NCBI GenBank assembly: GCA_024642005.1
Contig: JAHECA010000019.1
Span: 1 to 64,000 of the forward strand
DNA: 64,000 nucleotides
DNA from: Robiginitalea sp.
GTDB taxonomy: Bacteria > Bacteroidota > Bacteroidia > Flavobacteriales > Flavobacteriaceae
Direction of reading: 5' to 3'
The position numbers and the translations under genes were made by a program. Every line of letters starts with the position of its first letter. The first letter of the stretch is position 1. The notes beneath the pieces are model-generated. The model was not told where the DNA came from. It searched no databases and saw only the letters and a list, made by a program, of their open reading frames with translations. This document shows positions 1 to 7,983 of the stretch, in pieces.

Positions 1-2
1 CG

Positions 3-86
3 TACCTCGGGTGGGAATCGAACCCACACGATATTGCTATCACTGGATTTTGAATCCAGCGCGTCTACCAATTCCGCCACCGAGGC
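3..86 (-). tRNA. tRNA-Leu (anticodon CAA)
   Basis: Read on the minus strand the segment folds as a class II tRNA. The acceptor strands are GCCTCGG and CCGAGGT, with A as discriminator base. The anticodon stem CTGGA/TCCAG encloses loop TTCAAAA, so the anticodon is CAA, reading UUG leucine codons. A long variable arm (TGATAGCAATATCGTG region) and the T-arm GTGGG-TTCGATT-CCCAC are clear; the long variable arm fits tRNA-Leu. The 3' CCA is not encoded. The gene is divergent from prs and has its own upstream promoter at 99-126. Confidence 0.95.
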
Positions 87-98
87 AAATAGGGTCTG

Positions 99-126
99 CA
101 AAGCTAAAAAATTATTTGATTAGCAA
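99..126 (-). promoter_or_regulatory. Bacteroidota-type promoter of tRNA-Leu
   Basis: On the minus strand TTG (126-124) is followed after 17 bases by TAGCTTTG (106-99), an exact match to the Bacteroidota TAnnTTTG -7 consensus with normal spacing. It ends 13 bases before the tRNA 5' end. Confidence 0.75.
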
Positions 127-150
127 GGTCCAAAATTGGCTGTTTAATAC

Positions 151-180
151 TTTAGCACTTCAAATAAATGTGTAAATTTG
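151..180 (+). promoter_or_regulatory. Bacteroidota-type promoter of prs
   Basis: TTTA (151-154), an 18-base spacer and TAAATTTG (173-180) match the TTTG-N17-23-TAnnTTTG promoter form, about 45 bases before the prs start codon. Confidence 0.7.
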
Positions 181-224
181 CACCTCCTTTCTAGTGAGGG
201 ACTTAGGCCAGTAAAGCAGCTCGC

Positions 225-1166
225 ATGTCATATACGGTACCGGAACCCAAACTTTTTGCCTGCACCCAAAGCCAGGATCTCGGCCAGAAAATAGCCGAGG
301 CCTATGGGGCAGAACTGGGGAATGTTATTTTCTCCCGTTACAGCGACGGGGAATTTCAGCCTTCGTACGAAGAATCGATCCGGGGTGCCCGCATATTTGT
401 AATCGGCTCCACCCATCCGGGATCTGACAACCTCATGGAAATGCTGCTGATGCTCGACGCTGCCAAACGGGCCTCGGCCCGCCATATCACGGCGGTGATC
501 CCCTACTTTGGCTGGGCGCGCCAGGATCGCAAAGACAAGCCCCGTGTACCTATAGCGGCCAAGCTCATCGCCAAGATGCTGGAGGCGGCCGGCGCCACGC
601 GCATCATTACCATGGATTTGCACGCCGACCAGATACAGGGCTTTTTTGAGAAGCCGGTAGACCACCTCTTTGCCTCTACCCTCTTTCTGCCCTACCTGAA
701 AAAGCTGAACCTCGCTAACCTGACCATAGCCTCCCCGGATATGGGCGGTTCCAAACGGGCCTATGCCTATTCCAAGGCCCTGGAGAGCGATGTGGTGATC
801 TGTTACAAGCAGCGGGCCAAAGCCAATGTGATTTCACACATGGAGCTCATTGGCGACGTGGCGAATAAAAACGTAGTACTGGTAGACGATATGGTCGACA
901 CGGCAGGGACCCTGGCCCGGGCCGCCGACCTGATGCTCGACCGGGGTGCCCTGAGCGTTCGGGCCATTACCACCCACGGCCTGCTTTCGGGCAACGCCTA
1001 TGAAAAAATTGAAAAATCGGGGCTACAGGAGCTGATCGTAACCGATTCCATCCCGATTCGGAAGGAAAGCGATAAAGTGAAGGTGCTGAGCTGCTCCGAG
1101 CTGTTCGCCGATGTGATGCACCGGGTGCACCACAACACGTCCATCTCATCAAAATTTGTTCTTTAA
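225..1166 (+). CDS. prs: ribose-phosphate pyrophosphokinase
   Basis: Makes 5-phosphoribosyl-1-pyrophosphate (PRPP) from ribose 5-phosphate and ATP in the cytoplasm, feeding purine, pyrimidine, histidine and NAD synthesis. The 313 residues match the family length. Visible motifs are the ATP flexible loop YFGWARQDRK (94-103), DLHADQIQGFF (131-141) and the PRPP-binding loop VVLVDDMVDTAGTL (217-230). The start ATG follows a good promoter. It is followed after 20 bases by rplY, so the two probably form one transcript. Little doubt about function. Confidence 0.97.
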   Translation: MSYTVPEPKLFACTQSQDLGQKIAEAYGAELGNVIFSRYSDGEFQPSYEESIRGARIFVIGSTHPGSDNLMEMLLMLDAAKRASARHITAVIPYFGWARQDRKDKPRVPIAAKLIAKMLEAAGATRIITMDLHADQIQGFFEKPVDHLFASTLFLPYLKKLNLANLTIASPDMGGSKRAYAYSKALESDVVICYKQRAKANVISHMELIGDVANKNVVLVDDMVDTAGTLARAADLMLDRGALSVRAITTHGLLSGNAYEKIEKSGLQELIVTDSIPIRKESDKVKVLSCSELFADVMHRVHHNTSISSKFVL

Positions 1167-1186
1167 TAGTTATATAATTCACAATA

Positions 1187-1819
1187 ATGAAATCAATTAC
1201 AATCAAAGGATCCCAAAGAGAAAGCGTGGGCAAGAAGTCTAGTAAGGCCCTACGTAATGCTGGAAAGGTCCCTTGCGTGGTATACGGAGGGGAAACGCCA
1301 TTACACTTTTCAGCAGACGAAATGTTGTTCAAAGACCTGGTATACACCCCTAGTGCGCATACCGTGGTAGTTGAGCTCGACAACGGCACGAAAATCGACG
1401 CGGTCATGCAAGACATTCAGTTCCATCCGGTAACTGACAAGATCATCCACATCGATTTCTACCAGCTGTTCAGCGACAAGCCGGTAACCATGGCCATCCC
1501 CGTGCGCCTGAACGGGAATGCTCCCGGGGTGCGCAACGGTGGCCGCCTGCTGTTCCGCAACCGGAAACTCACCATCCGCGCCCTGCCGGGCAACCTGCCC
1601 GATTTCTTCGACGTGGATATTACCACCCTGAAAATCGGCGACCTGATTGCCGTGGAAAGCGTCAAGAGCGACGCCTTTACCATTCTGCATCCCGACAGTA
1701 CGGTAATCGTACAGGTAAAAACTTCTCGTACGGCCATTACAACCGGCGAAGAGGAAGGAGAAGAAGAAGGAGGCGAAGAAGCCACTGCCGAGGCACCAGC
1801 CGCAGAGGGCAACGAATAA
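1187..1819 (+). CDS. rplY: 50S ribosomal protein L25 / general stress protein Ctc
   Basis: Binds 5S rRNA in the large ribosomal subunit. The 210-residue protein is the long TL5/Ctc form: an N-terminal L25 beta-barrel (about 1-95), the C-terminal Ctc domain (about 100-190) and a strongly acidic Glu/Ala tail typical of Bacteroidota members. It sits 20 bases behind prs and before pth, the prs-ctc-pth order also found in many other bacteria. A rho-independent terminator follows at 1842-1878. Confidence 0.95.
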   Translation: MKSITIKGSQRESVGKKSSKALRNAGKVPCVVYGGETPLHFSADEMLFKDLVYTPSAHTVVVELDNGTKIDAVMQDIQFHPVTDKIIHIDFYQLFSDKPVTMAIPVRLNGNAPGVRNGGRLLFRNRKLTIRALPGNLPDFFDVDITTLKIGDLIAVESVKSDAFTILHPDSTVIVQVKTSRTAITTGEEEGEEEGGEEATAEAPAAEGNE

Positions 1820-1841
1820 CCCATCGGGTAATCACAGCAAG

Positions 1842-1878
1842 GCACCCTTGCCGCTTCAGTTCGGTAAGGGTGCTTTTT
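1842..1878 (+). terminator. rho-independent terminator after rplY
   Basis: GCACCCTTGCCG (1842-1853) pairs with CGGTAAGGGTGC (1862-1873), with one G-T pair, around an 8-base loop, followed by a run of T. It separates the prs-rplY unit from pth. Confidence 0.85.
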
Positions 1879-1903
1879 GTATTTTAGGCCAAAGTTCGCG
1901 CCC

Positions 1904-2533
1904 ATGTTCTCCAGGATACTATCCCGGCTGGTGCCCGCCGCGGCCAAACTTGACGAATCGGACTCCATGAAAAAGTACCTCATCGCCGGCCTGGGAAACA
2001 TTGGCCCTGAGTACGCCAATACCCGCCACAACATCGGTTTTCAGGTGGTAGACAGACTGGCCGGGGCCGAGGGGGTTTCCTTTGAACCGGCCCGCCTGGG
2101 CGACGTGGCAACCCTTAGGGTCAAAGGGCGTTCCATCTTGCTCTTAAAACCGTCTACTTATATGAACCGCAGCGGGAAAGCGGTCCAGTACTGGCTCGAC
2201 AAGGAAAAAATCCCCCTTGAAAACCTGCTGGTGGTAACCGACGACCTGAACCTGCCCTTCGGCACCATTCGCCTGAAAACCCAGGGTAGCGACGGGGGGC
2301 ACAACGGCCTGCGCGACATTCAGGAAGTGCTCGGCTCAACGGCTTATGCCCGTTTCCGGTTCGGGATTGGGTCTGAATACAGCAGGGGCAGGCAGGTAGA
2401 CTACGTGCTGGGTACCTGGAACGAGGAAGAGGCTGCAGCTTTGCCAGAACGTTTAGACCGGGGCGCAGAACTGCTGCGTTCGTTCGTACTGGCCGGCCCA
2501 AAAATTACCATGAACACCTATAACGGGACCTGA
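1904..2533 (+). CDS. pth: peptidyl-tRNA hydrolase
   Basis: Releases tRNA from peptidyl-tRNA that drops off the ribosome. Visible family motifs are GLGNIGPEYANTRHNIGF, with catalytic His at residue 42, KPSTYMNRSG, DDLNLPFG and GGHNGLRDI. The reading frame is open back to a TTG at 1877, but that codon lies inside the rplY terminator, so ATG 1904 (209 residues) is chosen. ATG 1967, giving MKKYLIAGLG, is a possible shorter start (188 residues). The stop codon abuts that of the convergent lipoprotein gene with no gap. Confidence 0.93.
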   Translation: MFSRILSRLVPAAAKLDESDSMKKYLIAGLGNIGPEYANTRHNIGFQVVDRLAGAEGVSFEPARLGDVATLRVKGRSILLLKPSTYMNRSGKAVQYWLDKEKIPLENLLVVTDDLNLPFGTIRLKTQGSDGGHNGLRDIQEVLGSTAYARFRFGIGSEYSRGRQVDYVLGTWNEEEAAALPERLDRGAELLRSFVLAGPKITMNTYNGT

Positions 2534-3217
2534 TCAAAGCACCCGGAAGGAGTAAACTCCTGAGCGCGATGTGTTGCCTTCGGCATCCAGGCTCAAGATT
2601 TCCCAAAAGTAAATGGTGCCGCTAACCACAGCTACGGCGTATTCGGTCTGGCCTGATGTAAGGGTGACCTGCTTGGTCAGGGAAGAAGCACTGGTTCCAA
2701 AATACACTTCAAACCCGGTGAGGTCGTTGTCTGCGTCGGCCCCGCTCCAAAGCAGCACTACCTGTCCCGATTTATCGGGGGTGACCGATTCGCCCGAACC
2801 CGGCGACTTGATTACGGCCGGAAAGGGCGGGTAAGTGGTTTCCGAACCCGCGTTGTAAAACTGCCAGCTCGAACCGGCCGGACCTTGCTCCCCGGAAGCA
2901 TTGCGGGCCGTGACCTGCCAGGAATAAGCCGCACCCTTGTCCAGTACCAGGCTGGCTCGGGTGTTCGAAGTGGTTACGTTTTCGAAGGTCCCCGAACCGA
3001 TCCGGGTTACCGAAAGGTCGTAGCGCGAGGCATTGGGGGTCGCCTCCCAGACAAACTCGACTTCGCTGGTGGTCTGGGAAAGGGAAATTCCCGCTATGCA
3101 TTCCGAGTTGTTTTCGGGGAATACCAGGCCAACGGCCCCAGGCACCTTGGGGGTGTCGTCCTTGCTGCATGAAGCCAGCGTTAGGAATATCCCGGCTATG
3201 AGGGCGGCCCTTTTCAT
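2534..3217 (-). CDS. lipoprotein with fibronectin type III-like domains
   Basis: A 227-residue protein of unknown role. It starts with a lipoprotein signal peptide whose lipobox LASC predicts lipidation at Cys17. The mature part contains two fibronectin III-like modules (about 30-120 and 130-227), each with the Y.W.V/Y.W.I core pattern of the fold, joined by a proline-rich linker. Its ATG overlaps the stop codon of the upstream metalloprotease by four bases (ATGA), so the two are translationally coupled and may act together at the cell surface. No catalytic motif is visible. Confidence 0.75.
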   Translation of the reverse strand: MKRAALIAGIFLTLASCSKDDTPKVPGAVGLVFPENNSECIAGISLSQTTSEVEFVWEATPNASRYDLSVTRIGSGTFENVTTSNTRASLVLDKGAAYSWQVTARNASGEQGPAGSSWQFYNAGSETTYPPFPAVIKSPGSGESVTPDKSGQVVLLWSGADADNDLTGFEVYFGTSASSLTKQVTLTSGQTEYAVAVVSGTIYFWEILSLDAEGNTSRSGVYSFRVL

Positions 3218-6200
3218 TGGCGGTACACTTTAAAGGTTTCTTCGCGCCCGTCGCAGCGAACCCTTACCAGGTAAACTCCCGATGGCAGGTTGGCTACCGG
3301 CAGGGTAGCCTGGGGTTCCTGCGACACCCATTCGCGGCTCAAGACCAATGCGCCTGCCAGGTCGAAAATTTGAACCTGCAGCAGGCGACCCGTCTCAGGA
3401 ACCTGGATTTGCAGATAATCGGTAAAGGGATTCGGGGCTACGGCCATCCTGTCGGCGTAATAGTAGACTGCCTCAAAGGTGCCCGCACAGGACGGTATGG
3501 CTTCTACCCTGAGGGTATTCGGGCCCGGGGCCAGCTTCAGGGACAACTGGGAGGCGCTCACGGCCTGTGGCTGCCCATTGAGGGTTATCTGATAATTGCC
3601 GGGGCCTTCCAGCGCCAATGCGAGCAGGGAGCCGTCCAAAGACTGGCTTGCCAGCACGCTTAAGGGGGGCGGGCTGCCGATGACCAGATCGTAGCACTGC
3701 AGCTCGTAAACGATCGAGCCATTGGATCCTTCAACACACAATTGGTAGGCGCCTTCAGAAAGGCCGCCAAGTTCGTAGCTGCTGGTAAAGGCGGCATCTT
3801 TGTTCACGCCATTGCCCTGGATGTTGACCAGGTAATTCAGCGACTCAGAAGCCTGTATCCTGATAACGCCATCTCCGCTACCCACACAACGCTCGCTTTC
3901 CAGGGAGATGGTGAACTGGTCTGGATCGAAACGGTATACCGGGCAGCCGGTGGCATCGACCTCCACCCCGGCCGGTGTTCCCAAACACAGGTCATCCCCA
4001 TCGTCGAAGACCCCGTCTCCGTCAGCATCGGGACGAAACTGCCCTTCTACGCAAAGCTCAAGGCTAAAAGCTTTCAGTTGCCCGCCATCGGCCGGGGCCG
4101 TGTCCTGTATGGTAAGTACCCACCCCCCGAAGCTCGATTCGCCGGCAAACGAATTGAGCGACCCCAGCGGCCGCACCACGCCCGATATCGCCGGGTTGTT
4201 GGCGCAAACGAAAGGTGGTGCCCCGGCCTCAAAGGTGGCCAGGACGTCGTTAGCCTCCGCGCAGGAATTAGCGATCAGGGTTACCTCGGTGCCGGCAGGC
4301 GAAGTCAGGGTAATCACCAGGTCGGAAAGGTAGCTGTGCTCCAGATCGAGGTGCACCCGGGCGCTAACCACAGGCAAATCGTCGGCAAAGGTGATGGTAG
4401 AGGTAACCGTCGGGGTGCCTGTGGCCGAAATGGCAATTGGCATGCCGTTGGCCGTAAGTGTTTTGCAGTCTCTTGCTATGGTATGAAACTGGAAAGGACT
4501 GCTCCAGGCTCCCAGGCCACAACCGCTTTGCGGTCTTACACGCCAGAAAAAGTCGGTATTGTCGGAAAGGGTCGATGGCCGGTATACTGTGCCATAAACA
4601 GTCTGCTGGGCTATAAGGTTCGTGAAGGCTGCGTCGGTGGCCAATTCAAATTCATAGGCGGGAATAGCCGGGTTCCCCTGCCACTGCAGCTCTGGGTTCA
4701 GCGGCACATCTGGTGTCCCGTTGGCCGGGCTCAACAGCACCTGGGCAGGAAAAGTACCATCGGAAACGGTCAGTTCAAAAGGCAGGCTGAAGGTGGCGCT
4801 CGGGCCGGACCCGTTCAGCACCAGGGGGTAGACGCCCGGGGCCGCCAGGTCTGAGTTGGAGAGGGTCAGGGTCACGGCTGTGCTGTCGGTCTGTACCGTG
4901 GGCACATCAAAAGAGGCGGTCATTCCGGCCGGAAGGCCTGAAACATCGAGGCTGACGGTTTCGGCATACCCCCCGAAACTCCGGTACAGGAACCCGAGCC
5001 GGGCGTCGGCGGGTTGGCAGGCGGTAATGTCGAGCGATTCGGACTGCAATACAAAAGCCTGCTCGGTAATCGTGAAATCGGCTCCATTCACGGCAAAAAA
5101 GATATTGTCGGCTGCCTTGACCATAAACCGGCCGGCGCTGGTGGCATCCCCGGGCAACTGAATTTGGGTATTGCCTGTATTGGGGATGGCCCTGGCAAGG
5201 GCCATCGGAAAACTAAGCCCCCCGTCGAGCGACATGAAAAGGTCTACCTCGTGGCAGTTGATGGGCCCGGCATCGGTGCCGGCAACTTCCCAACTAATCG
5301 ACTGCACACTGCCGGCGGCATAGGTTTGAGGGCTCAATTGCGACCGCACCTCAAAAGGGCCCGCCCCCGCCAGTACGCTCACGGTTACCAGGTCTGAACC
5401 TACCTGCCCCCCTCCCGGGGCATTGTCGCGCACGGTGAGGGCGAAGTTCAGGTCGCGTTCGATGGTGGCAACAGTCTCCCAGGCCGAATCGGTGGGCGGG
5501 TTGGTCTGGGTCAGGTTCCCGGCTGCCACCTCCGACAGCCTGGGGAAGTACCGGTGCGGATCGGGACCGGGGTGAAGCGATCGGAAATTGGCCCCGTTCG
5601 GGTTCTCGGGGCCAAAGGTAGCAGTGGTTACCACCCCGTCGTCTGTCTGCTCCCAGGCATAGGTCAGCACATCGTCCGGGTCGGTATCTGCAGCCAGCCC
5701 TTCCAGCACGAAGGCCGTCCCTTGCGGAATCAGGTAATCGGGAAGGGGCGTTACCACCGGTGGGGTGTTAACCAGCGGAATTTCGGTGGCACAGTTCAGG
5801 CCGGCGACAAATTGCGATATCTGTACGATGCTGTAATAGTGGAAGTACTCATCGCCTGTCATGGTTACGTTGTTGCCCTGCACGATGCCGGCATACCCCA
5901 TGATGGTGGTGCCGCTGGCAGGCTCTGCCTGTACGCCCGTTCCTTCACTGTCGAAAGACCAGGTGTGGTTGGCCCCGAATTGGTGCCCCATTTCGTGGGC
6001 CACAAAATCGAGGTCGAAGCGGTCTCCCTCGGGGATGGGTGTTGCGGCATAGGCGCTCCCCTTCTCGTTGTCGGTGCAGACCGCACCGATATACCCGGCA
6101 TTGCCCGTCTCGCTGGCCCTGTGGAACAGGTGGCCTACATCATAGGCCCCGGCCCCAATGCGGGTGGTAAGCGTATTCTGCACCTCGGCACTCAGGTTGC

Positions 6201-6999
6201 CCCCGAAAGGATCGGTATCCGGGTCGGTATAGATTACCTGGTCGGTAGTGGCGATCAGTTCGAGGCTAATGGCCAGGTCGCGTTCAAAGACTTCATTGAT
6301 ACGGGTCACGGTGGCGTTGATGGCAGCCAGGGCATCGGGCACCGTGCCCCCGTGGTATTGGGTATATTCGCCCGTGGCGGCCACCGCCAGGCGGTAGCGG
6401 CGCAGCACCCCGTCTTCGACCAGTTGGGCCGGGAGCGTCTCGGCAACCGCTTTGGCGCCTGAGGGCTCCGTTTTGCAAATCCACCCCCCGGGCAGGCCCT
6501 GCTTATCGTCCCTGGAAAACTGGAGGTAAGATTTCGACCTCCCGCGTATTTTTTCGATGAATTGCGTCTTCCGGCTGGCCGGATTCGACACCATGGCCTG
6601 AAATCCCTGAGGGGAAAGGCTGAAACGGATGCGGGTATGCGTGCCGTCCTGGCTCAATCCCAGATACGACCTGATTTCAGGATACCTGCTCTGCAATTCG
6701 GGGCTCATTACCGGCCGTTCTTCGACCCGGAAGGGCTGTAGCTCGCCTTCAGAATCGGGAAAAAAAAGCGTGACTGCATTGGAAACACCGCTGCGCAAAG
6801 GCTCGAGCGACCGCCTTATTTCGGCCTCGTCGAGCGTAAAGTGCCGGCCTGCCCCCTCATGCAATTGCTGGCCGGAGGCCGTGCTCCCCCCCGCTCCAGC
6901 ATTGTCTTCCTGCCAGTATGCCCCCAGATTTTGGGAGAAGGAAGAAAAGCAGAAAAAGAATATGGGAATTGATAAAACAAGACGTAATTTTGTCTTCAT
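3214..6999 (-). CDS. secreted reprolysin-like zinc metalloprotease with T9SS sorting domain
   Basis: A large 1261-residue extracellular protease. In order: Sec signal peptide (1-22), a propeptide region, a metzincin catalytic domain (about 200-410) with zinc motif HEMGHQFGANH at 335-345 (His335, Glu336, His339, Gly342, His345), Ig-like and fibronectin III-like modules, a P-domain of the proprotein convertase type (about 850-995), a calcium-binding DADGDGVFDDGDD repeat (about 1000-1035) and a type A T9SS C-terminal sorting domain (1185-1261; starts VAPNPF and ends SGVYLVRV...KVYRQ). The sorting domain predicts export over the outer membrane with C-terminal processing. Coupled to the lipoprotein gene downstream. 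Confidence 0.92.
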   Translation of the reverse strand: MKTKLRLVLSIPIFFFCFSSFSQNLGAYWQEDNAGAGGSTASGQQLHEGAGRHFTLDEAEIRRSLEPLRSGVSNAVTLFFPDSEGELQPFRVEERPVMSPELQSRYPEIRSYLGLSQDGTHTRIRFSLSPQGFQAMVSNPASRKTQFIEKIRGRSKSYLQFSRDDKQGLPGGWICKTEPSGAKAVAETLPAQLVEDGVLRRYRLAVAATGEYTQYHGGTVPDALAAINATVTRINEVFERDLAISLELIATTDQVIYTDPDTDPFGGNLSAEVQNTLTTRIGAGAYDVGHLFHRASETGNAGYIGAVCTDNEKGSAYAATPIPEGDRFDLDFVAHEMGHQFGANHTWSFDSEGTGVQAEPASGTTIMGYAGIVQGNNVTMTGDEYFHYYSIVQISQFVAGLNCATEIPLVNTPPVVTPLPDYLIPQGTAFVLEGLAADTDPDDVLTYAWEQTDDGVVTTATFGPENPNGANFRSLHPGPDPHRYFPRLSEVAAGNLTQTNPPTDSAWETVATIERDLNFALTVRDNAPGGGQVGSDLVTVSVLAGAGPFEVRSQLSPQTYAAGSVQSISWEVAGTDAGPINCHEVDLFMSLDGGLSFPMALARAIPNTGNTQIQLPGDATSAGRFMVKAADNIFFAVNGADFTITEQAFVLQSESLDITACQPADARLGFLYRSFGGYAETVSLDVSGLPAGMTASFDVPTVQTDSTAVTLTLSNSDLAAPGVYPLVLNGSGPSATFSLPFELTVSDGTFPAQVLLSPANGTPDVPLNPELQWQGNPAIPAYEFELATDAAFTNLIAQQTVYGTVYRPSTLSDNTDFFWRVRPQSGCGLGAWSSPFQFHTIARDCKTLTANGMPIAISATGTPTVTSTITFADDLPVVSARVHLDLEHSYLSDLVITLTSPAGTEVTLIANSCAEANDVLATFEAGAPPFVCANNPAISGVVRPLGSLNSFAGESSFGGWVLTIQDTAPADGGQLKAFSLELCVEGQFRPDADGDGVFDDGDDLCLGTPAGVEVDATGCPVYRFDPDQFTISLESERCVGSGDGVIRIQASESLNYLVNIQGNGVNKDAAFTSSYELGGLSEGAYQLCVEGSNGSIVYELQCYDLVIGSPPPLSVLASQSLDGSLLALALEGPGNYQITLNGQPQAVSASQLSLKLAPGPNTLRVEAIPSCAGTFEAVYYYADRMAVAPNPFTDYLQIQVPETGRLLQVQIFDLAGALVLSREWVSQEPQATLPVANLPSGVYLVRVRCDGREETFKVYRQ

Positions 7000-7018
7000 C
7001 CATGGGGCTTTGCAGCGC

Positions 7019-7026
7019 TAAAAATA
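7019..7026 (-). promoter_or_regulatory. possible -7 element of the metalloprotease gene
   Basis: TATTTTTA on the minus strand matches TAnnTTTG at seven of eight positions, 20 bases upstream of the protease ATG. It lies in the 51-base divergent gap shared with ribF. I see no convincing -33 partner. Confidence 0.4.
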
Positions 7027-7050
7027 CGCCTTTTTTATTATTTTGATTCC

Positions 7051-7983
7051 GTGATAACCGTCCGTGGCCTTTCTGAATACACCTATACGAGGCCCAGTGT
7101 GGTTACCATCGGAACCTTTGATGGCGTGCACATTGGCCATCGCAAAATACTCGAGCGGCTCATAGCCTCTGCCCGCACGCTCGACATGCAGGCCACCCTG
7201 CTTACCTTTTTCCCCCATCCGCGCATGGTCTTGCAGAAAGACAGCGGCCTGAAATTGCTAAATACCATCGAGGAAAGGACCCAGATCCTGGAATCTCTTG
7301 GCCTTGATTGTCTGGTGATACATCCCTTTACCCGCGAATTCTCACGGCAGACCGCAACAGCGTTCGTGCGCGACGTGCTGGTTTCTACCCTGCGGGCCCG
7401 CAAGGTCATCATTGGCTACGACCACCGCTTCGGGCGGAACCGGACCGCCAATTTCCAGGACCTGGAAGCTTTCGGCAGGCTTTACGACTTCAAGGTGGAA
7501 GAAATCCCTGCCCAGGAAATCGATGCGGTTTCGGTGAGCTCCACCAAAATCCGCAAAGCCCTGGAAGCAGGCGACCTGGAAACGGCCAACCGGTATCTCG
7601 GGTACGCCTATATGCTTTCGGGCACGGTTCACCGCGGGAAGGGCCTGGGCAAAACCCTGGGATTCCCCACGGCCAACCTGCAGCTCGACGCCCCCTACAA
7701 GCTCATCCCGGCCAATGGGGTATACCTGGTCAAAAGCCAGGTTTCGGGGCGGGAAGTAGCCGGAATGATGAATATCGGCACCAACCCCACGGTCGATGGC
7801 AATGCCCTGCACCTGGAAGTGCATTTCTTTGACCTCGAGCAAGACCTGTACGGCGCCCCCTTGCAGGTGTCGCTGCTGGAACGGCTCCGCGACGAGCGGA
7901 AGTTCGAATCCCTGGATGCCCTTCGCCGGCAATTGGAAGAAGACCACCGGCACGCCCGTGCCCTGCTTGACCGCATGAGATGA
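7051..7983 (+). CDS. ribF: bifunctional riboflavin kinase / FAD synthetase
   Basis: Phosphorylates riboflavin to FMN and adenylates FMN to FAD. The 310 residues hold an N-terminal nucleotidyltransferase domain with GTFDGVHIGH (21-30) and SVSSTKIR (161-168), and a C-terminal flavokinase domain with GKTLGFPTANL (200-210). GTG is used as start; it places the GTFDGVH motif at the usual distance from the N terminus. The last codons overlap the next gene by four bases (ATGA), coupling it to the gamma-carboxylase-like protein. Confidence 0.95.
   Translation: MITVRGLSEYTYTRPSVVTIGTFDGVHIGHRKILERLIASARTLDMQATLLTFFPHPRMVLQKDSGLKLLNTIEERTQILESLGLDCLVIHPFTREFSRQTATAFVRDVLVSTLRARKVIIGYDHRFGRNRTANFQDLEAFGRLYDFKVEEIPAQEIDAVSVSSTKIRKALEAGDLETANRYLGYAYMLSGTVHRGKGLGKTLGFPTANLQLDAPYKLIPANGVYLVKSQVSGREVAGMMNIGTNPTVDGNALHLEVHFFDLEQDLYGAPLQVSLLERLRDERKFESLDALRRQLEEDHRHARALLDRMR

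Noticed and set aside
1877-1903. TTG-started N-terminal extension of pth
   Set aside because: The codon lies in the T-run of the rplY terminator; ATG 1904 is more credible.
3742-4854. 370-codon plus-strand frame inside the metalloprotease gene
   Set aside because: Antisense to P-domain and linker modules; no supporting signal.
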